Made by a program: the position numbers and the translations under genes. From Planctomycetota bacterium (lineage in GTDB: Bacteria > Planctomycetota > UBA1135 > JALUZX01): DNA of 5,061 nucleotides. Location: positions 1-5,061 of the forward strand of contig JALUZX010000833.1 of assembly GCA_027011425.1 (NCBI GenBank), given 5' to 3'. Shown piece after piece: positions 1 through 5,047 of this stretch. The notes beneath the pieces were generated by a model. It was not told the DNA's origin and ran no database searches. It saw only the letters and a list, made by a program, of their open reading frames with translations. Each line of letters begins with the position of its first letter. Within the stretch, counting starts at the first letter, position 1.

Positions 1-151
1 CTTTTTTAGGGACCTTCCGCATAATCTATGGGTCGGGGAGGCGTGGAAAGGCGTCTACGGTCGGCATTCAGCCGGGAACGGCGGGCTCGGGTGCCGGCAA
101 TGGCAGGCATCTCCGGGTTTTCGCGACGGACCTTCCTGAACACTCCGGGCT

Positions 152-194
152 GCCGCGCCGCCCCCTCCCAAGGGAGGGTGCGGGGCGGCGCGGC
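152..194. other. Very strong GC-rich inverted repeat (13-bp perfect stem)
   Basis: The left arm GCCGCGCCGCCCC (152-164) is the exact reverse complement of the right arm GGGGCGGCGCGGC (182-194). Between them CTCCC (165-169) faces GGGAG (172-176), leaving GGTGC (177-181) as a bulge; alternatively CCCTCCC/GGGAGGG (163-178) pairs. The structure would be extremely stable in RNA or as a DNA cruciform. No T-run follows on either strand, so it is not a standard intrinsic terminator. It could be a rho-independent-like stop, an RNA-stabilising end or a dispersed palindromic element. Confidence 0.7.
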
Positions 195-221
195 GAGGGT
201 ATACGGCGGGGCTGACGCCCA

Positions 222-238
222 GCCCCCGTCCTGGGGGC
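222..238. other. Short GC hairpin
   Basis: GCCCCC (222-227) and GGGGGC (233-238) pair perfectly around a five-base loop, GTCCT. There is no T-run on either side. It lies 28 bases right of the larger hairpin at 152-194 and may belong to the same structured region. Its function is unknown. Confidence 0.45.
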
Positions 239-286
239 GGACCGGGCCGGTTTGGGGCCTTTGCCTTGCGCACCACTTGAAAAGGG

Positions 287-481
287 CACTGTTTGACAGA
301 CGCGACAAAAGTCTTGTCAAGACCGAAATTCGGTGACTGCGCCGGAACTGGCCCCCCGACGTCACGAGTCCGGATCTCCGATCCGGCCTCGTTCCGGCGG
401 GGGCTTCACAAAATTTCAAACTGGGGGAAGGTCACGAATTTCTTGGAATTTTCGAAGGTCCAGGACTTTTGTCGTGTTCGT
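287..481. repeat. 195-bp tandem repeat, copy 1
   Basis: This unit is followed without a gap by a second copy at a constant offset of 195 bases; I count 19 differences, about 90% identity. Ten of those fall in one block (322-345) and the rest is nearly invariant. Inside are: an 11-bp inverted pair, CGACAAAAGTC (303-313) and GACTTTTGTCG (464-474); a local hairpin GACAA/TTGTC (304-318); CCGAA-A-TTCGG (323-333), found only in this copy; and a central hairpin, CCGGATC-TCC-GATCCGG (370-386), extended past one mismatch by CGAG/CTCG (365-391). The unit length is a multiple of three, so frames stay open across it. However, most differences would change amino acids, so I do not call a protein. It may be a structured RNA element, a duplicated MITE-like element or an intergenic repeat family. 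Confidence 0.85.
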
Positions 482-508
482 CACTGTTTGGCGGAAGCGA
501 CAAAAGTC
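464..508. repeat. Inverted repeat spanning the junction of the two repeat copies
   Basis: GACTTTTGTCG (464-474, end of copy 1) and CGACAAAAGTC (498-508, start of copy 2) are perfect reverse complements separated by 23 bases. They form an 11-bp hairpin across the unit boundary. The same arms can instead pair within each unit, closing a structure of about 172 bases. The junction hairpin exists only because the units are in tandem. Confidence 0.65.
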
Positions 509-676
509 TTGTCAAGCTCGGGACTCGGGGGGTGCGTCGAAACTGGCCCCCCGACGTCACGAGCCCGGATCTCCGATCCGGACTCGTTCCGGCGGGGGCT
601 TCACAAAATTTCAAAATGGGGGAAGGTCACGAATTTCTTGGAATTTTCGAAGGTCCCGGACTTTTGTCGTGACCGT
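482..676. repeat. 195-bp tandem repeat, copy 2
   Basis: This is the second, directly adjacent copy of the unit at 287-481. The 11-bp inverted pair recurs at 498-508 and 659-669. The central hairpin recurs at 560-586, where the single mismatch inside the stem has changed on both arms (T/C in copy 1, C/A in copy 2). Read on the minus strand, the copy 2 mismatch becomes a T-G wobble, giving a continuous 12-pair stem; copy 1 has G-A there. The first bases of a third unit (cactg, 677-681) follow before similarity ends. There is no spacer or unit pattern of the CRISPR type. Confidence 0.85.
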
Positions 677-736
677 CACTGATTTGTTTTTGGGTGGCTA
701 TAAACGGGGGAGAGGGGTTGAGCCCTGGGTCATCGC

Positions 737-776
737 GGGACGACGTTCGGGCGCCTTCGGCGCCCTCCGGCGTCCC
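737..776. other. GC-rich hairpin downstream of the sugar transferase gene
   Basis: GGGCGCC-TTC-GGCGCCC (749-765) is a perfect 7-bp stem with a three-base loop. An outer pair, GGGACG (737-742) with CGTCCC (771-776), encloses it. It lies about 40 to 77 bases past the stop codon of the minus-strand sugar transferase gene, where a terminator would be expected. No T-run follows it on the minus strand, so it is not a canonical intrinsic terminator. The rest of 682-813 is GC-rich and I see no gene in it. Confidence 0.45.
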
Positions 777-813
777 CTGCGGCCGGCCCTCGGGCGGCCC
801 CTGCGTATGTTCT

Positions 814-2322
814 CTACACGCCTTTCCGGGAGAGGACGACACGGATGGTCTTGAGGATGATGGAGATGTCGAAGAGGATTCCGATATTCTTGATATAGTA
901 GAGATCGTATTGGAGTTTTTCGCGGGCGTCTTCCACGGACGACCCGTAGGGATAGTTGATCTGGGCCCAGCCCGTGATGCCGGGCTTCACGGTGAGGCGC
1001 TGGGCGTAGTAGGGGATGACCAGGCTCAATTCCTGCACGAAGAAGGGGCGCTCCGGGCGCGGGCCCACGAAGGACATCTCCCCCTTGAGGACGTTCCACA
1101 TCTGGGGGATCTCGTCGATCCTTGTTGCCCGCAGGAACCGTCCCACCCGGGTGATCCGGTCGTCCGCCTTCTTGGCCCAGACCGGCCCGGAGTGCTTCTC
1201 CGCGTCCACCTTCATGGACCGGAGCTTGTAGATCCAGAAGGTCTCCCCGTCCTGGCCCACGCGGGGCTGCTTGAAGAAGATCCCCCCCGGCGAATCCAGC
1301 TTGATGGCCACCATGGAGGCCAGGAGAACCGGGCTGGAAAGGACCAGGGTGGTCAGGGAGAAGACCACGTCCAGGAGGCGTTTCACCGCCATGACCATTC
1401 GGGTCTTGCGGAACCCTTCGCCGAAGATCAGGTAGGAAGGCCGCAGGGACGTGACGCTGATCTTGCCCGTCACTCTTTCGTAGATGGATTCCAGCTCCTC
1501 CACGATCACTCCCGAGAGGCGGCAGTCCAGGAGTTCTTTGACGGGCAGGGAGCCGCGCCTGTCTTCCAGGGCCACGATCACCCGGCTCACCCGGTTTTCC
1601 CTGGTGATGGCGGGAAGATTTTTTGGGGATCCCAGGTAGGGAACCGGGTTGTGGGGGGTCTTCTCCTTGGGGGGCGCCCCCACCATTCCGACCACCTGGT
1701 ATCCCGTATCTCCCCTTCTTTCGATCTCCTCCACCAGGTCCCGGGCCTGTTTTCCCGTTCCCAGGACCAGGATCCTCTCCCCGAGTTCCCACTTGTAGAA
1801 AAAGAAATGGAGCGCCAGGCGCCAGGCAAGAAGGAAGAGGAACCCCACCAGGACCAGGCCGATGAGCTTCCAGGTCCCCTGGGAGAAGGTTCGGGAGGTC
1901 TGCCCCAGAGGCACCACCTTGGTGACGATCACCCCGGGGAAATGGAAGAGCGAGGGGAAGAGCAGGACCAGCACCGCCAGGGTGAGCAGGGTGGCGCCGG
2001 CGGCGTTGATCATCCGCTGGGGCAGTTCCCTCCGGTTGGCCGAGAGCTTCCAGTCGTAGAGGTCGTTGTAGGACAGGGCCACCTGGCAGAGCACGGTTAC
2101 GGCGAAGGCCGAGACGGCCAGTCCAAGAAATTCGGAACTCCAGGGAGGAGGAAAACTGGTGCGATCCGGAAGCAGGTGGCGCACCGCCAGGTCTCCCCGG
2201 AGCCAGGCCTCCTTGAAGAGCCACCAGGACGCCCCGTAGATCCATGTGAAGAGGATGGCCGTCTCCGAGAAGAGGAGGAGGGCCTTTCTCTTCGGCACGA
2301 ATTGGCGGAACATCCGGATCAT
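814..2322 (-). CDS. PEP-CTERM/exosortase-type polyprenyl glycosylphosphotransferase (sugar transferase)
   Basis: This 502-residue membrane enzyme is expected to transfer a sugar 1-phosphate from a nucleotide sugar to undecaprenyl phosphate, the first step of exopolysaccharide assembly at the inner membrane. The N-terminus has four likely membrane segments (about 14-36, 65-84, 106-126, 152-175). A CoA-binding/Rossmann-like domain with VLGTGKQA follows (186-193). The C-terminal bacterial sugar transferase domain starts at KRLLD (314-318), with a membrane hairpin to about 340, then RVG (354-356), YKLRSM (365-370), the acidic pair in RIDEIPQ (402-408), SFVGPRPERPFF (417-428) and GWAQINYPYG (451-460). 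The start MIRMFRQFVPKR and the tail closely resemble the family I know as TIGR03013 (EpsB-like, PEP-CTERM associated); this is recalled, not searched. No exosortase or other polysaccharide gene is in the window. The ATG at 2322 lacks a clear Shine-Dalgarno; an ATG three codons later (2313) is an alternative. All catalytic motifs look intact. The sugar substrate cannot be told. Confidence 0.93.
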   Translation of the reverse strand: MIRMFRQFVPKRKALLLFSETAILFTWIYGASWWLFKEAWLRGDLAVRHLLPDRTSFPPPWSSEFLGLAVSAFAVTVLCQVALSYNDLYDWKLSANRRELPQRMINAAGATLLTLAVLVLLFPSLFHFPGVIVTKVVPLGQTSRTFSQGTWKLIGLVLVGFLFLLAWRLALHFFFYKWELGERILVLGTGKQARDLVEEIERRGDTGYQVVGMVGAPPKEKTPHNPVPYLGSPKNLPAITRENRVSRVIVALEDRRGSLPVKELLDCRLSGVIVEELESIYERVTGKISVTSLRPSYLIFGEGFRKTRMVMAVKRLLDVVFSLTTLVLSSPVLLASMVAIKLDSPGGIFFKQPRVGQDGETFWIYKLRSMKVDAEKHSGPVWAKKADDRITRVGRFLRATRIDEIPQMWNVLKGEMSFVGPRPERPFFVQELSLVIPYYAQRLTVKPGITGWAQINYPYGSSVEDAREKLQYDLYYIKNIGILFDISIILKTIRVVLSRKGV

Positions 2323-2332
2323 GAGCCAGGGG

Positions 2333-2348
2333 TTCCCGGGTTCCCGGG
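2333..2348. repeat. Tandem 8-bp repeat (TTCCCGGG x2) upstream of the sugar transferase start
   Basis: TTCCCGGG occurs twice in direct succession (2333-2340 and 2341-2348). Each unit contains the palindrome CCCGGG. The pair lies 11 to 26 bases upstream of the sugar transferase ATG, where a ribosome-binding site would normally be. It overlaps the left arm of the hairpin at 2345-2369. It may be leader structure or an operator; nothing in the sequence decides. Confidence 0.4.
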
Positions 2349-2376
2349 CGGCCTCCCTGGGACCGCCCGCTTTTTC
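2345..2376 (+). terminator. Plus-strand intrinsic-terminator-like hairpin with no obvious gene
   Basis: On the plus strand CGGGCGG (2345-2351) pairs with CCGCCCG (2363-2369). An inner TCC/GGA pairing is possible, and CTTTTTCTT follows immediately (2370 onward). This is the classic layout of a rho-independent terminator. No plus-strand gene ends before it; the sequence to the left is the antisense of the sugar transferase gene. It would stop antisense transcription leaving that gene. On the minus strand the same hairpin sits in the leader of the sugar transferase mRNA, without a T-run. Confidence 0.5.
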
Positions 2377-2454
2377 TTGTCTGGTCTGATGTCTCTATCG
2401 ATTCTGGGGGGGGCTCCAGGTGAGTTTCCCGGCTCTCCAGCCCAGGGGCCCGGA

Positions 2455-2460
2455 ATTCTA
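2455..2460 (-). promoter_or_regulatory. Possible -10 element for the sugar transferase gene
   Basis: TAGAAT on the minus strand matches five of six bases of TATAAT and lies in the 173-base gap upstream of the sugar transferase. At 17 bases spacing the upstream hexamer is TGTTTC, a poor -35. The gap is long enough for an independent promoter, but the match is weak and could be chance. Confidence 0.22.
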
Positions 2461-2495
2461 CCCTGACCAGGCCTTCTGAAACATCCGGGCCGGGC

Positions 2496-2885
2496 TCAGG
2501 GAAGGAGCCGGAGGTCCCGGAAGACCCGGACCTGGGGTAGGGAAGTGGGGGAGAAATGGACCGTAACGAGATCCAGCCTCACCGGGATGGTCCGGTTCTT
2601 GAAGAAGGGGGCGAAGAACCGGGCCCCGAGACGAAGCAGTCTTTCCGCCTGGGAAGGCCGGAAATTGACCTCCGGGCGGAAGTCTCCCCAGGCGGACTTG
2701 ACCTCCACCACCACGGGTCTCCCCCCTTCCCAGGCCAGCAGGTCGGCCTGGTGGTGTCCCAGGCGGAAGTCTACGGCCACGATCCTGTAGCCTCTCTTTT
2801 CCAGGTATTCCCGGGCGACTCGTTCCCCCCTGCGGCCCAGGGATGTCCTCTCGGGCCTTCTCCTCCCCCTTTCCCCCTCCTCCAT
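2496..2885 (-). CDS. yraN: YraN/UPF0102 family nuclease-fold protein
   Basis: This 129-residue cytoplasmic protein belongs to the UPF0102 family, whose members have a restriction-endonuclease-like (Holliday-resolvase-type) fold and no settled function. Recognisable blocks are GRRGERVAREYLEKRGYRI (17-35), the D48-LLA strand, VVVEVKSAWGDF (58-69) with the E-x-K signature at E61 and K63, and a helix with the family's QAERL pattern (about 78-83). Length is normal. One oddity is that the usual G-E-[IL]-D motif reads H-H-Q-A-D here, so the conserved Glu is a Gln (Q46) while D48, E61 and K63 remain. The ATG lies five bases after the yajC stop, implying translational coupling. Its first dozen codons are almost all purines and themselves resemble Shine-Dalgarno sequence; no clear ribosome-binding site precedes the ATG. 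Confidence 0.88.
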   Translation of the reverse strand: MEEGERGRRRPERTSLGRRGERVAREYLEKRGYRIVAVDFRLGHHQADLLAWEGGRPVVVEVKSAWGDFRPEVNFRPSQAERLLRLGARFFAPFFKNRTIPVRLDLVTVHFSPTSLPQVRVFRDLRLLP

Positions 2886-2890
2886 GGGAC

Positions 2891-3393
2891 TCAGCCCTGG
2901 TCGGGGGAAGGCCTGTTCAGAATGCCCGAGATGGCGGAGCGGTCGAACTTGACCCGCACGTCCCCTTTTTCGTCGATCTTCAGGGTGACGGTCCTCTCGT
3001 CCAGGGCGGCCACGGTGCCGTAGATGCCGGAGGTGGTGACCACCTTGTCGTTCTTCTTGAGGCTGGCCAGCATGGCCTTGCGTTTCTTCTCCTGCTTTTG
3101 CTGGGGCCGGATCATGAAGAAGTAGAAGAAGGCCACCATGGCCAGCATGAGGATCAGGAACTGGGGATTACTCGTGGCGCAGGGGGGGGTTGGCCTTTTT
3201 GCTTCTTCCCTCCCGCTGCCTGGGTCGTCCCGGTCTGGGCGGGGGGAGGCGCGGCGCCTTGGCGGCCCGTGGCTCCGGGCATGGCTCCCGAGCTGGAGCC
3301 GACCTTTTCGTTCTGGGGGGATCCGGCCAGGCCCGGGAGGAAGACCAGTCCTGCCGGGAGAGGGCGGGCGAAAACCGTTTCTTTCATGTTCAT
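2891..3393 (-). CDS. yajC: Preprotein translocase accessory subunit YajC, split by an apparent frameshift
   Basis: YajC is a small inner-membrane protein that associates with SecDF and the SecYEG export channel. The 3' part is clear: a membrane segment (NPQFLILMLAMVAFFYFF), MIRPQQKQEKKRKAML, NDKVVTTSGIYGTV, then VRVKFDRSAISGIL. That frame has no credible start: upstream it runs antisense into the mnmA start region as low-complexity sequence. A different minus frame opens at ATG 3393, about six bases after AAGG, and encodes a basic then moderately hydrophobic N-terminus and a Pro/Ala/Gly/Gln-rich linker with GC-rich third codon positions, as in some longer YajC proteins. The two frames meet at a run of eight C on the coding strand (3182-3189). 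One extra C, or a -1 slip, would give a continuous 167-residue protein with the membrane segment at about 78-95. Unshifted, the first frame stops at TGA 3154, six bases before an in-frame ATG (3148) that would give only 85 residues with a shortened membrane segment. Family assignment is firm; the start is inferred. Confidence 0.85.
3182..3189 (-). repeat. Eight-base homopolymer at the yajC frame break
   Basis: Eight G on the plus strand (C8 in yajC mRNA) lie exactly where reading passes from the N-terminal frame to the conserved YajC frame. A ninth C restores one frame; seven C in the first frame would reach a stop (TAA) within a few codons. The tract is a plausible site for a sequencing or assembly error, for polymerase slippage, or for ribosomal -1 slipping. 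Confidence 0.7.
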
Positions 3394-3545
3394 TCCAAAC
3401 CTTGGGAACCTTGTCTTGGAAATCCTTGTTTCCTGCCTCGTCCTGGCAAAGGAAAAGAGGGAGGGACAGTATAGGAAGCACTCTTTCGGGGGACAGGTCT
3501 TTTCCTGGTTTCCCTCCCGGAGGGGAGTGCCCGGGAGCGCCGGTG
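3394..3545. promoter_or_regulatory. Divergent intergenic region between yajC-yraN and mnmA
   Basis: These 152 bases must hold the promoters for both directions, unless yajC or mnmA is read from outside the window. The best element is TATACT on the minus strand (3468-3473), a five-of-six -10 match placed 75 bases before the yajC ATG. The hexamer 17 bases upstream (CTGTCC) matches a -35 at only three positions. On the plus strand TATAGG (3470-3475) overlaps it, but no good -35 accompanies it. CCCTCC-C-GGAGGG (3512-3524) is a near-perfect palindrome that includes a possible upstream Shine-Dalgarno for mnmA. I cannot name a regulator. Confidence 0.35.
3533..3537 (+). promoter_or_regulatory. Ribosome-binding site of mnmA
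   Basis: GGGAG lies eight bases before the ATG at 3546, a normal spacing. It supports that start over the far longer open frame upstream, which is antisense to yajC. A GTG directly precedes the ATG in frame and is a possible alternative start that adds one residue. Confidence 0.6.
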
Positions 3546-4586
3546 ATGTCCAAACCTCTTCTTGCCTTGGCCCTTTCGGGGGGCGTGGATTCCGCCGTGG
3601 CGGGCCTCCTTTTGCTTCGTCGGGGGTTCGCCCTGGAAGGTCACCATTTCCTCTTCCAGCCCGGCGGCGAGGAATCCCCGGCCCTGACCTCTGCGAAAGA
3701 GGTGGCCCGGGCCCTGGGAATCCCCTTGGTGGTCCAGGATCTCTCCGGCGCTTTTTCGAAGATTCGGGCCTCCCTGGTCTCCTCCTATCTCCACGGGAGG
3801 ACCCCCAACCCTTGCGTGCTCTGCAACAGGCTGGTCAAGACAGGGGTTCTCCTGGAAAGGGCTCTCGCCCGGGGCGCTCGTGGGCTGGCCACGGGCCATT
3901 ATGTCCGGGTGAACCGGGAGGAGGGACGCCTCTTCAAGGGGGCCTTCCTCCCCCGGGACCAGAGCTATTTCCTCTCCTGGGTTCCCAGGGAGCGGTTGCG
4001 ATTTCTCTACTGCCCCCTGGGGGAATTCTCCAAGGAGGAAGTCCGGGAAATGGCCCGCCGGGAGGGTTGGTCCTGGCTCCTCAAGAGGAAAGAATCCCGG
4101 GAACTCTGTTTCGTCTCGGGGACCTACAGGGACATCCTGGTCTCGGCGGGCAAGGGAATGGGCAAGCCTGGAGAAGTGATCGATCTCCAGGGTCGGGTTC
4201 TGGGAAGGCACGAAGGGGTGGGCCGTTTCACTGTGGGCCAGCGAAAGGGCCTGCCCCCTGGAGACAAGCCCCGGTATGTGATCTCCCTGGACCCGGGTCA
4301 GGCCCGGGTGGTGGTGGGGGACAAAGAAGACTTGGCCTGCAGAGAAGCCCTTCTTGCAGGCCTCAACCTTTTCCGGGATGTCCCGGAAGGTGGACGCCTC
4401 CAGGGCCGCGTCAAGGTTCGAAGCACAAGCCCGGGAGTCCCTGCGACCCTGGAGAGGCTTCCTTCAGGGAGAGCCCTGGTCCGCTTTCACGAGCCTGAAT
4501 GGGCCCTTGCCCCAGGCCAGGCTGCCGTCCTCTACGAAGGTGAAGAAGTCCTGGCCTCGGGAATCCTCCGGAAACGCTTGGCTTGA
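3546..4586 (+). CDS. mnmA: tRNA-specific 2-thiouridylase MnmA
   Basis: This 346-residue cytoplasmic enzyme activates the wobble uridine (U34) of Lys, Glu and Gln tRNAs with ATP and inserts sulfur supplied by a cysteine desulfurase relay, making s2U. Visible motifs are: the PP-loop SGGVDS (11-16); GRTPNPCVLCN (84-94) with C93 at the position of the E. coli catalytic Cys102; GLATGHYVRV (113-122); DQSYFL (138-143); KESRELCF with C188, matching the second catalytic cysteine; and FTVGQRKGL (228-236), followed by the C-terminal beta domain. The residue equivalent to E. coli Asp99 is C90, giving C-x-x-C plus C188, a variant common in bacteria and linked to iron-sulfur-dependent forms. The segment after the second strand (about 34-50) is shorter than in E. 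coli and lacks the usual Cys and Asp there, so the protein is slightly short for the family. The gene converges on HU, and the divergent yajC operon lies upstream. Confidence 0.95.
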   Translation: MSKPLLALALSGGVDSAVAGLLLLRRGFALEGHHFLFQPGGEESPALTSAKEVARALGIPLVVQDLSGAFSKIRASLVSSYLHGRTPNPCVLCNRLVKTGVLLERALARGARGLATGHYVRVNREEGRLFKGAFLPRDQSYFLSWVPRERLRFLYCPLGEFSKEEVREMARREGWSWLLKRKESRELCFVSGTYRDILVSAGKGMGKPGEVIDLQGRVLGRHEGVGRFTVGQRKGLPPGDKPRYVISLDPGQARVVVGDKEDLACREALLAGLNLFRDVPEGGRLQGRVKVRSTSPGVPATLERLPSGRALVRFHEPEWALAPGQAAVLYEGEEVLASGILRKRLA

Positions 4587-4603
4587 GGCGTTGAGCCGAA
4601 AGA

Positions 4604-4882
4604 TCAGTTGATGGTGTTCTTCAGCTTCTGGCCGGGTTTGAAGGAAACGCTCTTGGAAGCCTTGATGGTGATGGTCTCCCCCGTCTGGGGATTCCGGCCG
4701 GTCCGGGCCTTCCGCTGCTTCACCGTGAAGGTGCCGAACCCGATGATCTGGACGGTCTTGTCCTTCTTGAGGCCCTTGGTGATGCTCTCGATCACGGCGT
4801 TGACGCAACGTTCCGAGAACGCTTTGGAGACGTCTTTGCCCAGGGTCTTCTGAACGTTTTCGATGAGTTCGCCCTTGTTCAT
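4604..4882 (-). CDS. HU/IHF-family DNA-binding protein
   Basis: This 92-residue basic nucleoid protein is expected to act as a dimer that binds and bends DNA through the minor groove. The N-terminal helices start MNKGELIENVQ. The family signature GFGTFTVKQRKARTGRNPQTGE runs from about 48 to 69, with the arm motif R-N-P holding the intercalating proline at P65. ITIKASKSVSFKPGQKLKNTIN closes the fold. Length is normal (about 90). I cannot say whether it is an HU homodimer subunit or an IHF-like partner; the sequence looks closer to HU. The start is firm, with AAGGAGGAGG ending seven bases upstream. It has its own promoter (-10 at 4956-4961), so it is probably a strongly expressed single gene. 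Its stop lies 17 bases from the mnmA stop, with no clear terminator between them. Confidence 0.95.
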   Translation of the reverse strand: MNKGELIENVQKTLGKDVSKAFSERCVNAVIESITKGLKKDKTVQIIGFGTFTVKQRKARTGRNPQTGETITIKASKSVSFKPGQKLKNTIN

Positions 4883-4889
4883 GGATGTG

Positions 4890-4899
4890 CCTCCTCCTT
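4890..4899 (-). promoter_or_regulatory. Strong Shine-Dalgarno of the HU gene
   Basis: AAGGAGGAGG on the minus strand ends seven bases before the ATG at 4882. It is the best ribosome-binding site in the window and fits an abundant nucleoid protein. Confidence 0.8.
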
Positions 4900-4933
4900 G
4901 GAGAGACGGAGAACGAGGAAAGGAAACAACTCG

Positions 4934-4945
4934 GTTCGATCGAAC
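4934..4945. promoter_or_regulatory. 12-bp perfect palindrome in the HU leader, operator-like
   Basis: GTTCGATCGAAC is perfectly self-complementary. It lies about 4 to 15 bases downstream of the expected transcription start of the HU gene, a typical place for a repressor or autoregulatory site. A second inverted repeat, GCTTTC-GGG-GAAAGC (4963-4977), sits inside the spacer of the promoter. No regulator gene is present nearby to match either. A 12-bp palindrome can also occur by chance, so function is inferred from position. Confidence 0.45.
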
Positions 4946-4955
4946 AGCCAGGGGG

Positions 4956-4984
4956 ATTATAGGCTTTCGGGGAAAGCGTGAAAA
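4956..4984 (-). promoter_or_regulatory. Sigma-70-like promoter of the HU gene
   Basis: On the minus strand TATAAT (4956-4961) is a perfect -10. TTTTCA (4979-4984) matches the -35 consensus at four of six bases, with an ideal 17-base spacer. The expected start is near 4949, leaving a leader of about 66 bases before the ATG. Confidence 0.7.
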
Positions 4985-5047
4985 GGAGAGATCCTCCCGG
5001 AATCCAGGAAAATCGCGGGATCCAGGGGGGGTGTCCTTGGGCCTTGG

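Larger units (their letters stand above)
1..286. other. Non-coding flank with GC-rich hairpins
   Basis: I see no supportable gene here. Open frames exist on both strands, but they are typical of GC-rich DNA, resemble no family I know and lack convincing ribosome-binding sites. The region begins with a run of six T (2-7), which could be the tail of a terminator cut off by the window edge. It contains two clear inverted repeats, at 152-194 and 222-238, listed separately. It then runs directly into the tandem 195-bp repeats. It could be the 3' flank of a gene left of the window, a structured RNA, or decayed intergenic sequence. Confidence 0.5.

Noticed and set aside
293..321. Promoter starting at a perfect TTGACA (293-298) in repeat copy 1
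   Set aside because: No -10-like hexamer lies at 16 to 18 bases downstream, and the hexamer is not conserved in copy 2.
287..681. CRISPR array
   Set aside because: There are only two 195-bp direct repeats, with no short repeats separated by unique spacers and no cas genes.
293..682. 129-residue open frame across both repeat copies on the plus strand (TTG start)
   Set aside because: The frame stays open because the repeat length is a multiple of three. Most differences between copies change the amino acid, there is no ribosome-binding site, and no family is recognisable.
699..704. TATAAA as a plus-strand -10
   Set aside because: There is no -35 at a suitable distance, and the only downstream sequence is antisense to the sugar transferase gene.
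694..2466. 590-residue plus-strand open frame
   Set aside because: It is the antisense shadow of the sugar transferase gene, rich in Gly, Pro, His and Asp as expected from GC-rich DNA read backwards.
3138..3545. Upstream extension of the mnmA frame to an ATG at 3138
   Set aside because: It is antisense to yajC and precedes the normal MnmA start, which has its own GGGAG site.
2843..4498. 551-residue plus-strand open frame
   Set aside because: It lies antisense to yajC and out of frame over mnmA, whose motifs are unambiguous in another frame.
4579..4599. Shared terminator between mnmA and the HU gene
   Set aside because: Only GGCT/AGCC plus two wobble pairs can form, with no T-run on either strand.
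4931..4950. tRNA T-loop-like GGTTCGATC
   Set aside because: It belongs to a 12-bp palindrome; no acceptor, D or anticodon stems surround it.
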